Position numbers and translations under genes: made by a program | Notes under the pieces: generated by a model | Databases searched by the model: none | The model's input: only the letters and a program-made list of their open reading frames with translations | Told to the model about the DNA's origin: nothing | NCBI GenBank assembly: GCA_035497735.1 | Contig: DATJCX010000069.1 | Location: forward strand, 62,001-126,000 | Origin: Brumimicrobium sp035497735 | Lineage (GTDB): Bacteria > Bacteroidota > Bacteroidia > Flavobacteriales_D > Crocinitomicaceae | Length of the DNA: 64,000 bases | Direction: 5' to 3' | In this document: one piece after another, positions 8,129-15,529 of the stretch | How positions within the stretch are numbered: position 1 is the first letter of the stretch | Layout: each line of letters begins with the position of its first letter

Positions 8129-8819
8129 GTGATCTAATATTTCCCTTTTTTAGTATTGTTAAAACACGTTTAAATTCAGTAGAAATCTCTGCTTGAATAA
8201 CAAGCTTTTCTTTCGTATGTGGATGGATGAATGCTAATTCTTTAGCATGTAACAACATGGTTTTTATGTTGAATTGGTCCAACCATAGCTTATTTTGTTT
8301 ATTACAGCCATGAGGCCTATCACCAATAATCGGGTGAAAGATATGCGCAAAATGTTTTCTTAACTGATGCATTCTGCCGGTTTCTGGTTTGGCTTCTATT
8401 AAAGTATAACGGGAACTCGCATGTTTTCCATGTGGCAGATTAATCTCAAACTCCTCGAGAGAATTGAAATGTGTAACAGCATCTTGAAGATTTCCATTTT
8501 CTTTGCGTAAAGGATAATCGATGGTCATTTCTTTTGGCGCAAAACCTCTTAGAATTGCCCAATAGGTTTTTTCTACCTCCTTTTTTTGAAATTGCTGTTG
8601 AATTAATCTATCTGTTTCTTTGTCTAGACTGAAAAGTAAAACTCCAGCCGTCTTTCTGTCCAAGCGATGTGCAGGATATACGAATTGACCTAATTGGTCA
8701 CGCAGCATTTGTAAAGCAAACTCTTCAGCATCTCGCGCAATAGGGGAAGGATGCACCAATAAATCATGTGGTTTATTGATAGCTACTAGTTGTTCATCTT
8801 GGTAGAGAATCTCAAGCAT
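8115..8819 (-). CDS. RluA/TruC-family pseudouridine synthase
   Basis: Isomerises uridine to pseudouridine in RNA. The 234-aa protein has the family signature HRLDRKTAG (residues 51-59) with catalytic D54, then GRMHQLRKHFAH and the late HPIIGDRPHG block. There is no N-terminal S4 domain, and the short length with this sequence resembles TruC (tRNA U65) more than RluC/RluD, but the target cannot be assigned firmly. Its 3' end overlaps the 3' end of the SiaC-like gene by 14 nt with no terminator between, so the two convergent transcripts must run into each other. Confidence 0.9.
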   Translation of the reverse strand: MLEILYQDEQLVAINKPHDLLVHPSPIARDAEEFALQMLRDQLGQFVYPAHRLDRKTAGVLLFSLDKETDRLIQQQFQKKEVEKTYWAILRGFAPKEMTIDYPLRKENGNLQDAVTHFNSLEEFEINLPHGKHASSRYTLIEAKPETGRMHQLRKHFAHIFHPIIGDRPHGCNKQNKLWLDQFNIKTMLLHAKELAFIHPHTKEKLVIQAEISTEFKRVLTILKKGNIRSLTEV

Positions 8820-8860
8820 TTTATTTTTTTTAATTAAGAATATTTGAAAATTTAGCTCAA

Positions 8861-9217
8861 TTATGCGTGGTAAACTCTTGAAGCGATAATCAATCCGTCT
8901 TTTATTTCTAAAACTTCTGCTACCATAAAATCCTCTTCATTGGGAACTTGTCTTAGGTATTCCATAAACACCCTGTCCTCATTCGCTGTTAATTTCTTTA
9001 CTTCGTAATGTAATCCTGGTAATCGATCAAAAGCATCCTTCCACCAGTCTCTTAGTGCTTCTTTTCCACTAACTAAACCATTTGTTTCGGGTCTTCTGAC
9101 TTTTAGTTTTGGACTAAAATGTTCAGCGTTGTCATCATAAAGTGCTAATAATTCTTCTAGTTGATGGTCGTTAAATGCAGCAAACCATTGTAGTGCGATG
9201 GATTCGTTTGGAGTCAT
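8861..9217 (-). CDS. NTF2-like (SnoaL-type) small protein
   Basis: 118-aa protein with the NTF2/SnoaL fold pattern: an N-terminal helix (ALQWFAAFNDHQLEELLALYDDNAEHFSP), a middle segment with the WWKDAFDRLPGLHY motif, and a strand-rich C-terminus ending EIKDGLIIASRVYHA. Such proteins are small-molecule binders or isomerases; no catalytic residues identify a reaction. It lies 41 nt upstream of the pseudouridine synthase on the same strand and 90 nt from a decayed hydrolase. The function is unknown. Confidence 0.78.
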   Translation of the reverse strand: MTPNESIALQWFAAFNDHQLEELLALYDDNAEHFSPKLKVRRPETNGLVSGKEALRDWWKDAFDRLPGLHYEVKKLTANEDRVFMEYLRQVPNEEDFMVAEVLEIKDGLIIASRVYHA

Positions 9218-9307
9218 GATGCTTTTTGAGGTAAAATTACGGATTAAATGGAAATGTTAGATAATTCTAATAATAAAATTCAATTGTTGAAGTCTCTAAC
9301 CGACTGT

Positions 9308-9598
9308 TTACGCTTGCAATTTCAAAAACGAAATAACCTCCGCGTTAAACTCAACTGGCTGATCAACATTCACCACATGCCCACAATTTTTAATGATGTG
9401 TAACTGTGCGCTCACATGCTTTGAAATAACTTCCTTAATCGCTGGCAGAAATAAATGGTCTTGTTCTCCCATAATGTAGAGCGTAGGGATATTGATGTCG
9501 TTTAGTCTGAAGAATCGCAAGAGTGGATTGATTTCTGTGGTTAACTTATACCATTTCTTGAATTCTTTTTGACATAATTTTTTAAAACATTCGAACAA
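9308..9598 (-). pseudogene. Alpha/beta hydrolase remnant (C-terminal third)
   Basis: The 96 codons encode only the C-terminal part of an alpha/beta hydrolase: the strand with the acid residue (PTLYIMGEQDHLF) and the catalytic-histidine segment (NCGHVVNVDQP). The oxyanion region and the nucleophile elbow GxSxG are missing. Upstream on the same strand the frame meets TGA after four codons, and only 130 nt remain before the divergent T9SS gene, too little for the missing 170 or so residues. The frame can open only with TTG. I read it as a truncated pseudogene; whether it is still transcribed is unknown. Confidence 0.7.
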
Positions 9599-9728
9599 TT
9601 TTCTAGAAATTCAGCTTTTATATACGTTTTTTTGCTACTAGTGAAATTTAAAATGAGCAGAATAAAATACAGTCCATTCATAGTTAATCAATATTTCACT
9701 ACCTTAGAAGTCGTTAAACATTCTAATA

Positions 9729-10952
9729 ATGAAATTTATTCTCAGCTTTTTGCTTATTAATATATCCACACTGGTTTACTCTCAAGTTCCTGGATGTACC
9801 GATTTTGCTGCCTTGAATTATAATCAACAAGCAAGTGTAAACGATGGCTCTTGTTTGTACGCTAATGCCACTGTCGCTGTTAATTGGAGCAAACCTTTGC
9901 CTGGGGAAATGGAAAGTACTTCAGGTTTATTGGTTTTTGAAGATTCCTTGCTAACGCATGGCGATATGGAAGACAATAGTTTATATCTTTTTCATCCTAA
10001 CTCTCCAGAAGATTTTTCTGTTTATCCAATAGAAAATATGGTAGTGGATGATTGGGAAGAAATTACAGAAGACGCATACTATTTTTATAACGGTGATTTT
10101 GGTAATAATGAATATGGAAATAGACAAAATCTCAGGATTTATAAATTTAAAAAAGAAGATCTCCGAAATTCTCCAACACCAGATAGTATCTATTTTAACT
10201 ATGAATTGCAAACAGATTTTTCTTATCAAGCAGCACACTCTACCGATTTTGATTGCGAAGCTTTTATTGTTAGAAATAATAAGATATATTTATTTACAAA
10301 AGAATGGATTAGTGAGCAGACTTCCATTTATGAGTTGGACACAACAATCGGTCAGCAAACAGCTATTTATAAAGGCTCTTTAAATGTCAATGGATTGATA
10401 ACAGGTTCGGTTCATTTCCCTGACAAGCAACTGATTGTTCTCTCTGGATACTCCAAGCTTCTTAAACCTTTTGTTTATCTCTTGTATGACTTTCAGGAAG
10501 ATGATTTTTTTGGTGGGAATAAAAGGAAGATTGAACTCGATATACCTTATTGTCAAATTGAAGCAATAGCGAGTGAAGATGGTTTAATTTATTATTTAAC
10601 AAATGAAAATTTCGGAACCTTTCATCAAAAACTGCATCAAGTTGATTTGTCTCCCTACTTAAATCATTATCTCCATCCGAGTACTTTATCTTTAAATGAT
10701 TTTAAAAATGGATCAGGAATTAAAATTTATCCCAATCCCACCACAGGTGTTTTACAGTTCTCCTTTTTTAATGGAGTAGAAAGCTTAACTGTGGAGATGT
10801 ATGATGCGCTCGGTCGCCTACTTTTTGTTAAAGAAGTAAATAATGGCGAGCATTTGTCTCTCAATGAATACGCGAATATTACAACTGGTTACTATTCTCT
10901 TCGCTGTTGGAATGAAAAAGTGAATTATGTAGAAAAAATTGTAGTGCAGTAG
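9729..10952 (+). CDS. Secreted protein with T9SS type A sorting domain
   Basis: 407-aa exported protein. A signal peptide (residues 1-18, ending VYSQ) is followed by a short cysteine motif GCTDFAALNYNQ...DGSC (about 22-43), a module often found in secreted proteins of marine Bacteroidota. A long middle region, probably beta-propeller-like, follows. The C-terminal 80 residues, starting at IKIYPNPTTG, form a type A sorting domain (PNP motif, ALGR, GYYSLR, EKIVVQ end) that directs export by the type IX system and is then cleaved. The middle region is not recognised, so the enzymatic or adhesive role is open. Confidence 0.85.
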   Translation: MKFILSFLLINISTLVYSQVPGCTDFAALNYNQQASVNDGSCLYANATVAVNWSKPLPGEMESTSGLLVFEDSLLTHGDMEDNSLYLFHPNSPEDFSVYPIENMVVDDWEEITEDAYYFYNGDFGNNEYGNRQNLRIYKFKKEDLRNSPTPDSIYFNYELQTDFSYQAAHSTDFDCEAFIVRNNKIYLFTKEWISEQTSIYELDTTIGQQTAIYKGSLNVNGLITGSVHFPDKQLIVLSGYSKLLKPFVYLLYDFQEDDFFGGNKRKIELDIPYCQIEAIASEDGLIYYLTNENFGTFHQKLHQVDLSPYLNHYLHPSTLSLNDFKNGSGIKIYPNPTTGVLQFSFFNGVESLTVEMYDALGRLLFVKEVNNGEHLSLNEYANITTGYYSLRCWNEKVNYVEKIVVQ

Positions 10953-10973
10953 GAGTTAAAATTTATTGGAAAC

Positions 10974-11001
10974 AAAAAAAGCAGCCTTTACGACTGCTTT
11001 C
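10974..11001 (-). terminator. Rho-independent terminator after tRNA-Met
   Basis: Stem AAAGCAG (10978-10984) pairs with CTGCTTT (10994-11000) around a 9-nt loop. On the minus strand it is followed by seven T, ending the tRNA transcript. It may also act weakly for the plus-strand T9SS gene. Confidence 0.8.
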
Positions 11002-11013
11002 TTAACTTTTCTG

Positions 11014-11087
11014 TAGCGAGAGGGAGATTTGAACTCCCGACCTCAGGGTTATGAATCCTGCGCTCTAACCAACTGAGCTACCTCGCC
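11014..11087 (-). tRNA. tRNA-Met (anticodon CAU)
   Basis: The minus strand folds into a 74-nt cloverleaf: acceptor GGCGAGG with TCTCGCT (two G-U pairs), D stem GCTC/GAGC, anticodon loop TTCATAA, T stem GGGAG/CTCCC with TTCAAAT loop, and discriminator A. CCA is not encoded. The D-arm and standard G1 pairing argue for an elongator rather than initiator tRNA; a CAU anticodon could also be tRNA-Ile2 after lysidine modification, which I cannot exclude but consider less likely. A consensus promoter lies about 65 nt upstream and a strong terminator directly downstream. Confidence 0.93.
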
Positions 11088-11152
11088 ATTTTTGCATTCT
11101 ACATTTGCTAAAGTTAAGTTGGTTTTAACTCTATAAAATCCAAACGCGGTTG

Positions 11153-11183
11153 CAAATATAATAGCTTTTTTTTGAATTTCAAA
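11153..11183 (-). promoter_or_regulatory. tRNA-Met promoter (-33 and -7 boxes)
   Basis: On the minus strand TTTG (11183-11180), a 19-nt spacer and TATATTTG (11160-11153) match the Bacteroidota sigma-A consensus exactly, including ideal spacing. It is the best promoter in the window. Confidence 0.75.
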
Positions 11184-11300
11184 TAGATAGTTGAAAAAGA
11201 ATTTTTATTTATTTCTTTTAATCAAAAAGCGAATGGTAATAACCCGATAATCAGGATAAAATATACCGAAAAATAATGATAAAAGAATGAAAAAATATTG

Positions 11301-11308
11301 TACATTTG
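11301..11308 (+). promoter_or_regulatory. -7 promoter box for phoH
   Basis: TACATTTG matches TAnnTTTG and lies 27 nt before the TTG start of phoH. No clear -33 box was seen. Confidence 0.45.
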
Positions 11309-11335
11309 AAATAGCTGACTTTTAAAATATAGACA

Positions 11336-12304
11336 TTGCAAGAAAGAAAAATTGAGATCAAAGGGATTAGTCCTTTGGAGTTGTTTGGAATAAATAATGG
11401 AAACCTAACCCTTATTAAGCAATACTTCCCTAAACTGAAGATTAGCGCTCGTGGAAACATGATTCACGTAGTGGGCGAGGAAAATGTTATAGATGATTTC
11501 GAAGATAAGATTACGCAGTTGATAACTTATGTTAGAAAACATGGTGCGTTAACAGAAAGTAGAATCGATAATGTGATGATTGAAAATCCATTGGAAGTTC
11601 TCTCTGATGACGGTTCCGAAGTTATTCTACATGGCGTTAAAGGGAATAAAATTAAAGCTAGAACCTTAAATCAACGAAAACTTGTTCAGGCAGTAAATAC
11701 CAAAGACATGGTTTTTGCGGTAGGACCAGCAGGAACGGGTAAAACATATACAGCCGTTGCATGTGCCGTTCGTGCATTTAAGAATAAGCAAGTACGTAGA
11801 ATCGTGTTGACACGTCCTGCCGTTGAAGCGGGTGAGAACTTAGGTTTTCTACCAGGTGATATGAAAGAGAAGCTGGACCCTTACATGATGCCTTTGTACG
11901 ATGCACTTCGTGATATGATTCCACCAGAGAAATTGGCTGAGTTTTTAGAGCTAGGAATCGTCGAGATTGCACCTTTAGCATTTATGCGTGGTCGAACTTT
12001 AGATGATGCTTTCGTGATTTTAGATGAGGGTCAAAACGCAACGGTCAACCAAATGAAAATGTTTTTGACGCGTATGGGAATGAGTGCTAAGTTTGTGATT
12101 ACAGGTGATATCTCTCAGATTGATTTACCACATAGACAACAGTCAGGACTTACTTTTGCGATTGATAGATTGAAAAATATAGATGATATCGCTATTGTGA
12201 GATTAAATCAAAACGACGTTATTCGACACAGAATTGTTAAAGCTATTATCCAAGCTTTTGATGAAAAGAAAGATGAGAAGCCTGAAAATAAAGAAGAAGA
12301 GTAA
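11336..12304 (+). CDS. PhoH-family ATPase
   Basis: 322-aa cytosolic ATPase of the PhoH/PhoL family, linked to RNA handling and ribosome maturation. Walker A is GPAGTGKT (130-137), Walker B FVILDEGQN around 224-232, with the conserved ITGDISQIDLP sensor segment; the N-terminal 80 residues form the KH-like module (LKISARGNMIHVVGEE). The start is TTG: the family N-terminus (ERKIEIKGISPLELFG) begins right there, and no ATG fits. The stop codon is buried in a 13-bp terminator hairpin. No ybeY or other partner is adjacent. Confidence 0.93.
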   Translation: MQERKIEIKGISPLELFGINNGNLTLIKQYFPKLKISARGNMIHVVGEENVIDDFEDKITQLITYVRKHGALTESRIDNVMIENPLEVLSDDGSEVILHGVKGNKIKARTLNQRKLVQAVNTKDMVFAVGPAGTGKTYTAVACAVRAFKNKQVRRIVLTRPAVEAGENLGFLPGDMKEKLDPYMMPLYDALRDMIPPEKLAEFLELGIVEIAPLAFMRGRTLDDAFVILDEGQNATVNQMKMFLTRMGMSAKFVITGDISQIDLPHRQQSGLTFAIDRLKNIDDIAIVRLNQNDVIRHRIVKAIIQAFDEKKDEKPENKEEE

Positions 12305-12321
12305 TTAATACTCTTCTTCTT
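12291..12321 (+). terminator. Hairpin terminator overlapping the phoH stop codon
   Basis: Perfect 13-bp stem (12291-12303 with 12309-12321), 5-nt loop ATTAA. The stop TAA sits at the top of the stem. The 3' arm is rich in T but no long T tract follows. Confidence 0.55.
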
Positions 12322-12374
12322 GTAAATATGTTAATCTATAACTTTTTGATTATCGGAATCTCTAGTGAGTTTCA

Positions 12375-12827
12375 TTAATCGATGTAAAGCTTCTTAATAC
12401 GCTCGATAGGTCCCGAACATTTCACTTTGTGACATTCAATACAAGCGTTCACCATGCTGTTGAAGTTCTTCTTCTTGTTCGAATCATCTGAGTAAACCAA
12501 TGATTGTGCTTCTAAAAACTTTTTAGAATATTCACCAAAGAAATCGTCTCTATCTGTTGGATCTGTTAGCACAGCAGAGTGAATCGTTAAATAGTCTTCT
12601 GGGAATTCTCCGAAATCAGTTTCTCCGTTTAGAATCTTTTTCTTTATCGTTTGATTATTGGCATAAAAGCGTTCCATCAAAGCAGTCATTTCAGAAACTT
12701 CATACATTTCAAACGCTGTCTTCTCCACCTTTTTAATATCGGTAGGGATATCTTCGATTACTTTTTTCTTTTCCTCGCAAGAAGCAAAGAAAACCAATGT
12801 CAATAGTATATAAAAGAATTTATTCAT
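12375..12827 (-). CDS. Cytochrome c'/c556-like lipoprotein
   Basis: About 150 aa. I chose the ATG at 12827, not 12842, because it gives a clean lipoprotein signal (MNKFFYILLTLVFFASC, lipid-modified Cys17); it also overlaps the stop of the upstream gene, indicating coupling. A single haem-binding CIECH motif lies near the C-terminus after helical segments, the arrangement of cytochrome c' and c556, in which a four-helix bundle holds one haem. Haem attachment is inferred from the motif only. It probably sits on a periplasmic membrane face and may carry electrons or bind a gas ligand. It forms a two-gene operon with the DUF4920 lipoprotein. Confidence 0.75.
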   Translation of the reverse strand: MNKFFYILLTLVFFASCEEKKKVIEDIPTDIKKVEKTAFEMYEVSEMTALMERFYANNQTIKKKILNGETDFGEFPEDYLTIHSAVLTDPTDRDDFFGEYSKKFLEAQSLVYSDDSNKKKNFNSMVNACIECHKVKCSGPIERIKKLYID

Positions 12828-13389
12828 GGTCATGACCTTCATCAGCTGTTTCTACCGCTGCAGTTTCTTCATCCATCAAAGCACTTTCCTCGATTAAAAC
12901 ACCGTCTGCTTGAATAGCGTAGCTAATCTCTGGTTCTGTAATTAAGTCGATCTCTTCTTGAGAATCTCCAGCGTCTTTTGCATAATGTTTTAACTCGTCA
13001 ATTGTTACGATGCTTAAAAAAGCACGACCTTCAACGATTGCTTTGTGGTCTCCAGCGTTAAATGGTACGAAGTAACCGTAATCTGTGAAACGAACAAATA
13101 CAGGCTCATCTTCTGTTAATTCCATCTTCATCCAACATCCTTTCTTTTGACAAACTTGGGTAATGTTTGAGATGAATTTTACAGGAATAGTGTCTCCTGC
13201 ACTTAGATTCTTAAATAAGTCGGCCATTTCAACTTGGTCGATTGCCCCCTCTGGAGTTACTTCAGCACCGAAATTAGCATAAGTGATTTCTGTAACTTCT
13301 TCAATTTCTGTTTCAACTTCTTGCGTCTCTGAAGTTGTGCATCCTACTATTATTAAAGTAGAAAAGATAAAAAGTAATGTTTTTTTCAT
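12820..13389 (-). CDS. DUF4920 domain lipoprotein
   Basis: 189-aa lipoprotein; the signal peptide ends IIVGC at residue 17. The core (about 38-160) matches DUF4920, with the characteristic VCQKKGCWMKM segment whose two cysteines could bind metal or form a disulfide. The C-terminus is acidic and ends with GHDHE, a possible metal-binding tail. The function of the family is unknown. Its stop overlaps the start of the cytochrome-like lipoprotein gene, so the two products are probably made together. A promoter with TAATTTTG and a TTG 21 nt upstream precedes it. Confidence 0.85.
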   Translation of the reverse strand: MKKTLLFIFSTLIIVGCTTSETQEVETEIEEVTEITYANFGAEVTPEGAIDQVEMADLFKNLSAGDTIPVKFISNITQVCQKKGCWMKMELTEDEPVFVRFTDYGYFVPFNAGDHKAIVEGRAFLSIVTIDELKHYAKDAGDSQEEIDLITEPEISYAIQADGVLIEESALMDEETAAVETADEGHDHE

Positions 13390-13411
13390 TGTCTTGTTCA
13401 GTATTTTACTG

Positions 13412-13443
13412 CAAAATTACAATTAATATTATTATTAATTCAA
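13412..13443 (-). promoter_or_regulatory. Promoter of the DUF4920-cytochrome operon
   Basis: Minus strand TTG (13443-13441), 21-nt spacer, TAATTTTG (13419-13412). The -7 box lies 22 nt before the ATG at 13389. Confidence 0.5.
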
Positions 13444-13505
13444 GAATAATAGAATTTGATTGAATCTTCCTAATAAAGATGAATACTTTGTTAACTGTTT
13501 TAATA

Positions 13506-14579
13506 TCAATAGTTAAAAATAAAATACTTCTCCTTAGTTGGTGTCAGAATATTTTCCGGCTGGGTGTACCATTCTAAAAATTCATCATATTCTTCTTTGT
13601 TTTCTTCCAACCATTGTTGGAATTCTTCTTCTGCGCCAATTTGGAAAATGTAATGATTGTAAGCGTTAAATACGCCAGCATCTATCATTTTTTGGTGGTA
13701 TTCAAAAAGGATGATTGGATAACTTTTGAAATCGTTCTCAATGTAAAGAGGAATGTATTTCTCACGTACCTCTGATAGGTTTGCCAAGTTGATTTCATTA
13801 ATATTACTCAAGGTTGGTGCAAATCTTAAAGAGAAAATTAAACATAAAGGAAATGTTTCATACTTTTTGAAATCAGCTAAATTAAAGTTGTTTTTGCATA
13901 GGTTAAAACTTCTTGTACTGTCATTTTCGAAAGTGACTCCTTCGCTAAAGGTTTTGTAAAGTAGTTCGCTCATTCTAACTGTTCTCTCGCTTCCTCTTTC
14001 AATGTTCATGAAAAGTTCTCCGTAAATTAGTCCTGGAACTTTGTTGTCTGATTCTAAATATAAACCACTAATTCTATAATAATTCGAAGCATAACTTGGT
14101 TCTGCAATAATTCCGCTACTATAATAATACGCTGCAGTTCCATATTCCCCTCTCTTTTCAAATAGAATTCCCTTTTCTAAATAAAGTAGGCCTACATCTG
14201 GAAATTTTTTGATGCCTTTATCGTAATATTTTATAGCTTCTTTCGGATTGTCAAATTCATCATAGGCATTTCCTATTAAAGCGAAAATTTCATAATTCGC
14301 ATTCTTTTTCTTTGACAGCTTCTTGCCTAATTTAATAACACTTTCATAGTCTTCCTTTAAGTAGTGAGCATAAATGTATTCGTACTCATAATCATAGTTT
14401 TTAGGGTCAAGCTTCATGCACTCTTTAAGAATGGTGATGCTTTCTTCTATTTTTCCGTCATCCATAAGCCGAACTGCAAGGTGCGCCTTCGTATTGGCTA
14501 GTTCTTTATTACTTTGTGCAAAAGTGTTCGAAGTGGTAAGGGAAATAAAAAACAAGAAGAGGTAAATTGTGCGTTTCAT
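13506..14579 (-). CDS. Secreted TPR-repeat protein
   Basis: About 357 aa from the ATG at 14579, which gives a good signal peptide (MKRTIYLFLFFISLTTSNTFAQ); the longer frame from 14609 adds ten unlikely residues in front. Tetratricopeptide-type helical repeats cover about residues 25-190 (for example AHLAVRLMDDGKIEESITILKECMKLDP and DNPKEAIKYYDKGIKKFPD). The C-terminal half is unassigned but rich in acidic and aromatic residues. It probably acts as a periplasmic or surface scaffold. It stands alone, with no operon partner evident. Confidence 0.82.
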   Translation of the reverse strand: MKRTIYLFLFFISLTTSNTFAQSNKELANTKAHLAVRLMDDGKIEESITILKECMKLDPKNYDYEYEYIYAHYLKEDYESVIKLGKKLSKKKNANYEIFALIGNAYDEFDNPKEAIKYYDKGIKKFPDVGLLYLEKGILFEKRGEYGTAAYYYSSGIIAEPSYASNYYRISGLYLESDNKVPGLIYGELFMNIERGSERTVRMSELLYKTFSEGVTFENDSTRSFNLCKNNFNLADFKKYETFPLCLIFSLRFAPTLSNINEINLANLSEVREKYIPLYIENDFKSYPIILFEYHQKMIDAGVFNAYNHYIFQIGAEEEFQQWLEENKEEYDEFLEWYTQPENILTPTKEKYFIFNY

Positions 14580-14628
14580 AAAATGAGTGAAATTTGTAAA
14601 GTTTATCAAATATACATTTATTTTAAAT

Positions 14629-14662
14629 AAAAAAAGGTGAGAATACTAACTTCCCCACCTTT
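14629..14662 (-). terminator. Terminator after carbonic anhydrase
   Basis: On the minus strand AAAGGTG pairs with CACCTTT, extended by GGAA/TTCT after one bulged base, and is followed by a run of seven T. It lies 33 nt after the carbonic anhydrase stop. Confidence 0.7.
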
Positions 14663-14695
14663 ATATAATGATTTTTAGAATGAAATATTGTAAAA

Positions 14696-15331
14696 TTACT
14701 CCTCTACTTGATAAACTCCTTCAATCTCAATACTGTTTTTGATGGTGCAATTTTGATCGCGTACCAACCCATCTTCAAGAGAATAAACCCAGCCATGCAA
14801 GTGGATTTCTTGACCACATGCCCATGCTTGTTGAATAATTGATGTTTTTGCTAAGTCTTGCACTTGCTCATAAACGTTTAACTCTACCATTCTATCCAAG
14901 CGTTTTTGTGCATCTTTAATGCTGTCCATTTCCTCCTTATGAAAACGATACACATCTTTTATATGGCGAATCCAATTGTCAATTAATCCATATTGTTTGT
15001 TGGACATAGCTGCAACAATTCCACCGCAATCATAATGACCACAAACGATAACATGTTTTACTTTAAGAATATTTACTGCGTAGTCAAGTACACTCAACAT
15101 ATTCATATCCGAGTGAATCACCATGTTGGCAATATTTCTATGAACGAAAACATCTCCCGGATCAGCGTTAATAACTTGGTTGGCAGGCACTCTCGAATCT
15201 GCGCATCCTATCCATAATACAGGTGGTTTCTGACCTTTCAGTAGTTTGTTAAAATAATTTGGATCTTTCACCACTTGGTCTTCAGCCCACTTTTTGTTAC
15301 CATCAAGCATTGATTGATAAAACTTATCCAT
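14696..15331 (-). CDS. Beta-class carbonic anhydrase
   Basis: Cytosolic zinc enzyme interconverting CO2 and bicarbonate. The 211-aa protein carries all four key residues: C43 and the D45/R47 dyad in CADSR, and H99 and C102 in GHYDCGG, the zinc ligands being C43, H99 and C102. The length is typical. It is monocistronic, with its own terminator downstream. The 198-nt gap to the divergent guaA contains a small inverted repeat (AAGTAAA 15365-15371 with TTTACTT 15382-15388) of unknown meaning. Unlike the gamma-type protein at 4935-5537, this one has a well-supported catalytic assignment. Confidence 0.96.
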   Translation of the reverse strand: MDKFYQSMLDGNKKWAEDQVVKDPNYFNKLLKGQKPPVLWIGCADSRVPANQVINADPGDVFVHRNIANMVIHSDMNMLSVLDYAVNILKVKHVIVCGHYDCGGIVAAMSNKQYGLIDNWIRHIKDVYRFHKEEMDSIKDAQKRLDRMVELNVYEQVQDLAKTSIIQQAWACGQEIHLHGWVYSLEDGLVRDQNCTIKNSIEIEGVYQVEE

Positions 15332-15517
15332 GTTGTTTTTATTTAACTGTTTAGCATCAAAAAAAAGTAAATCTATAGCCGTTTACTTCTATGTATTAAG
15401 TGTGTGAAAATACGAAGAAAGTTAATGAGAATTTCATTTTAGGATTTATTTTTAGAAAATGTCGTTAAATTGTTATTAAAAATATCAAACAAAATAGGTG
15501 GCAAATCAACCGTTTGT

Positions 15518-15525
15518 TATCTTTG
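15518..15525 (+). promoter_or_regulatory. -7 promoter box for guaA
   Basis: TATCTTTG, exact consensus, only 4 nt before the ATG at 15530. If used, the guaA mRNA is leaderless or nearly so. Confidence 0.55.
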
Positions 15526-15529
15526 CGCT

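Noticed and set aside
11014..11087. Mismatch A31-C39 in the tRNA-Met anticodon stem
   Set aside because: Related Bacteroidota tRNA-Met genes, from memory, have the same pair, so it is not a sign of decay.
11251..11460. 69-codon minus-strand frame at the phoH start
   Set aside because: Overlaps the conserved phoH N-terminus and has no homology features; treated as a shadow.
15365..15388. 7-bp inverted repeat between carbonic anhydrase and guaA
   Set aside because: The arms are short and AT-rich, expected by chance in such DNA, so I did not list it as regulatory.
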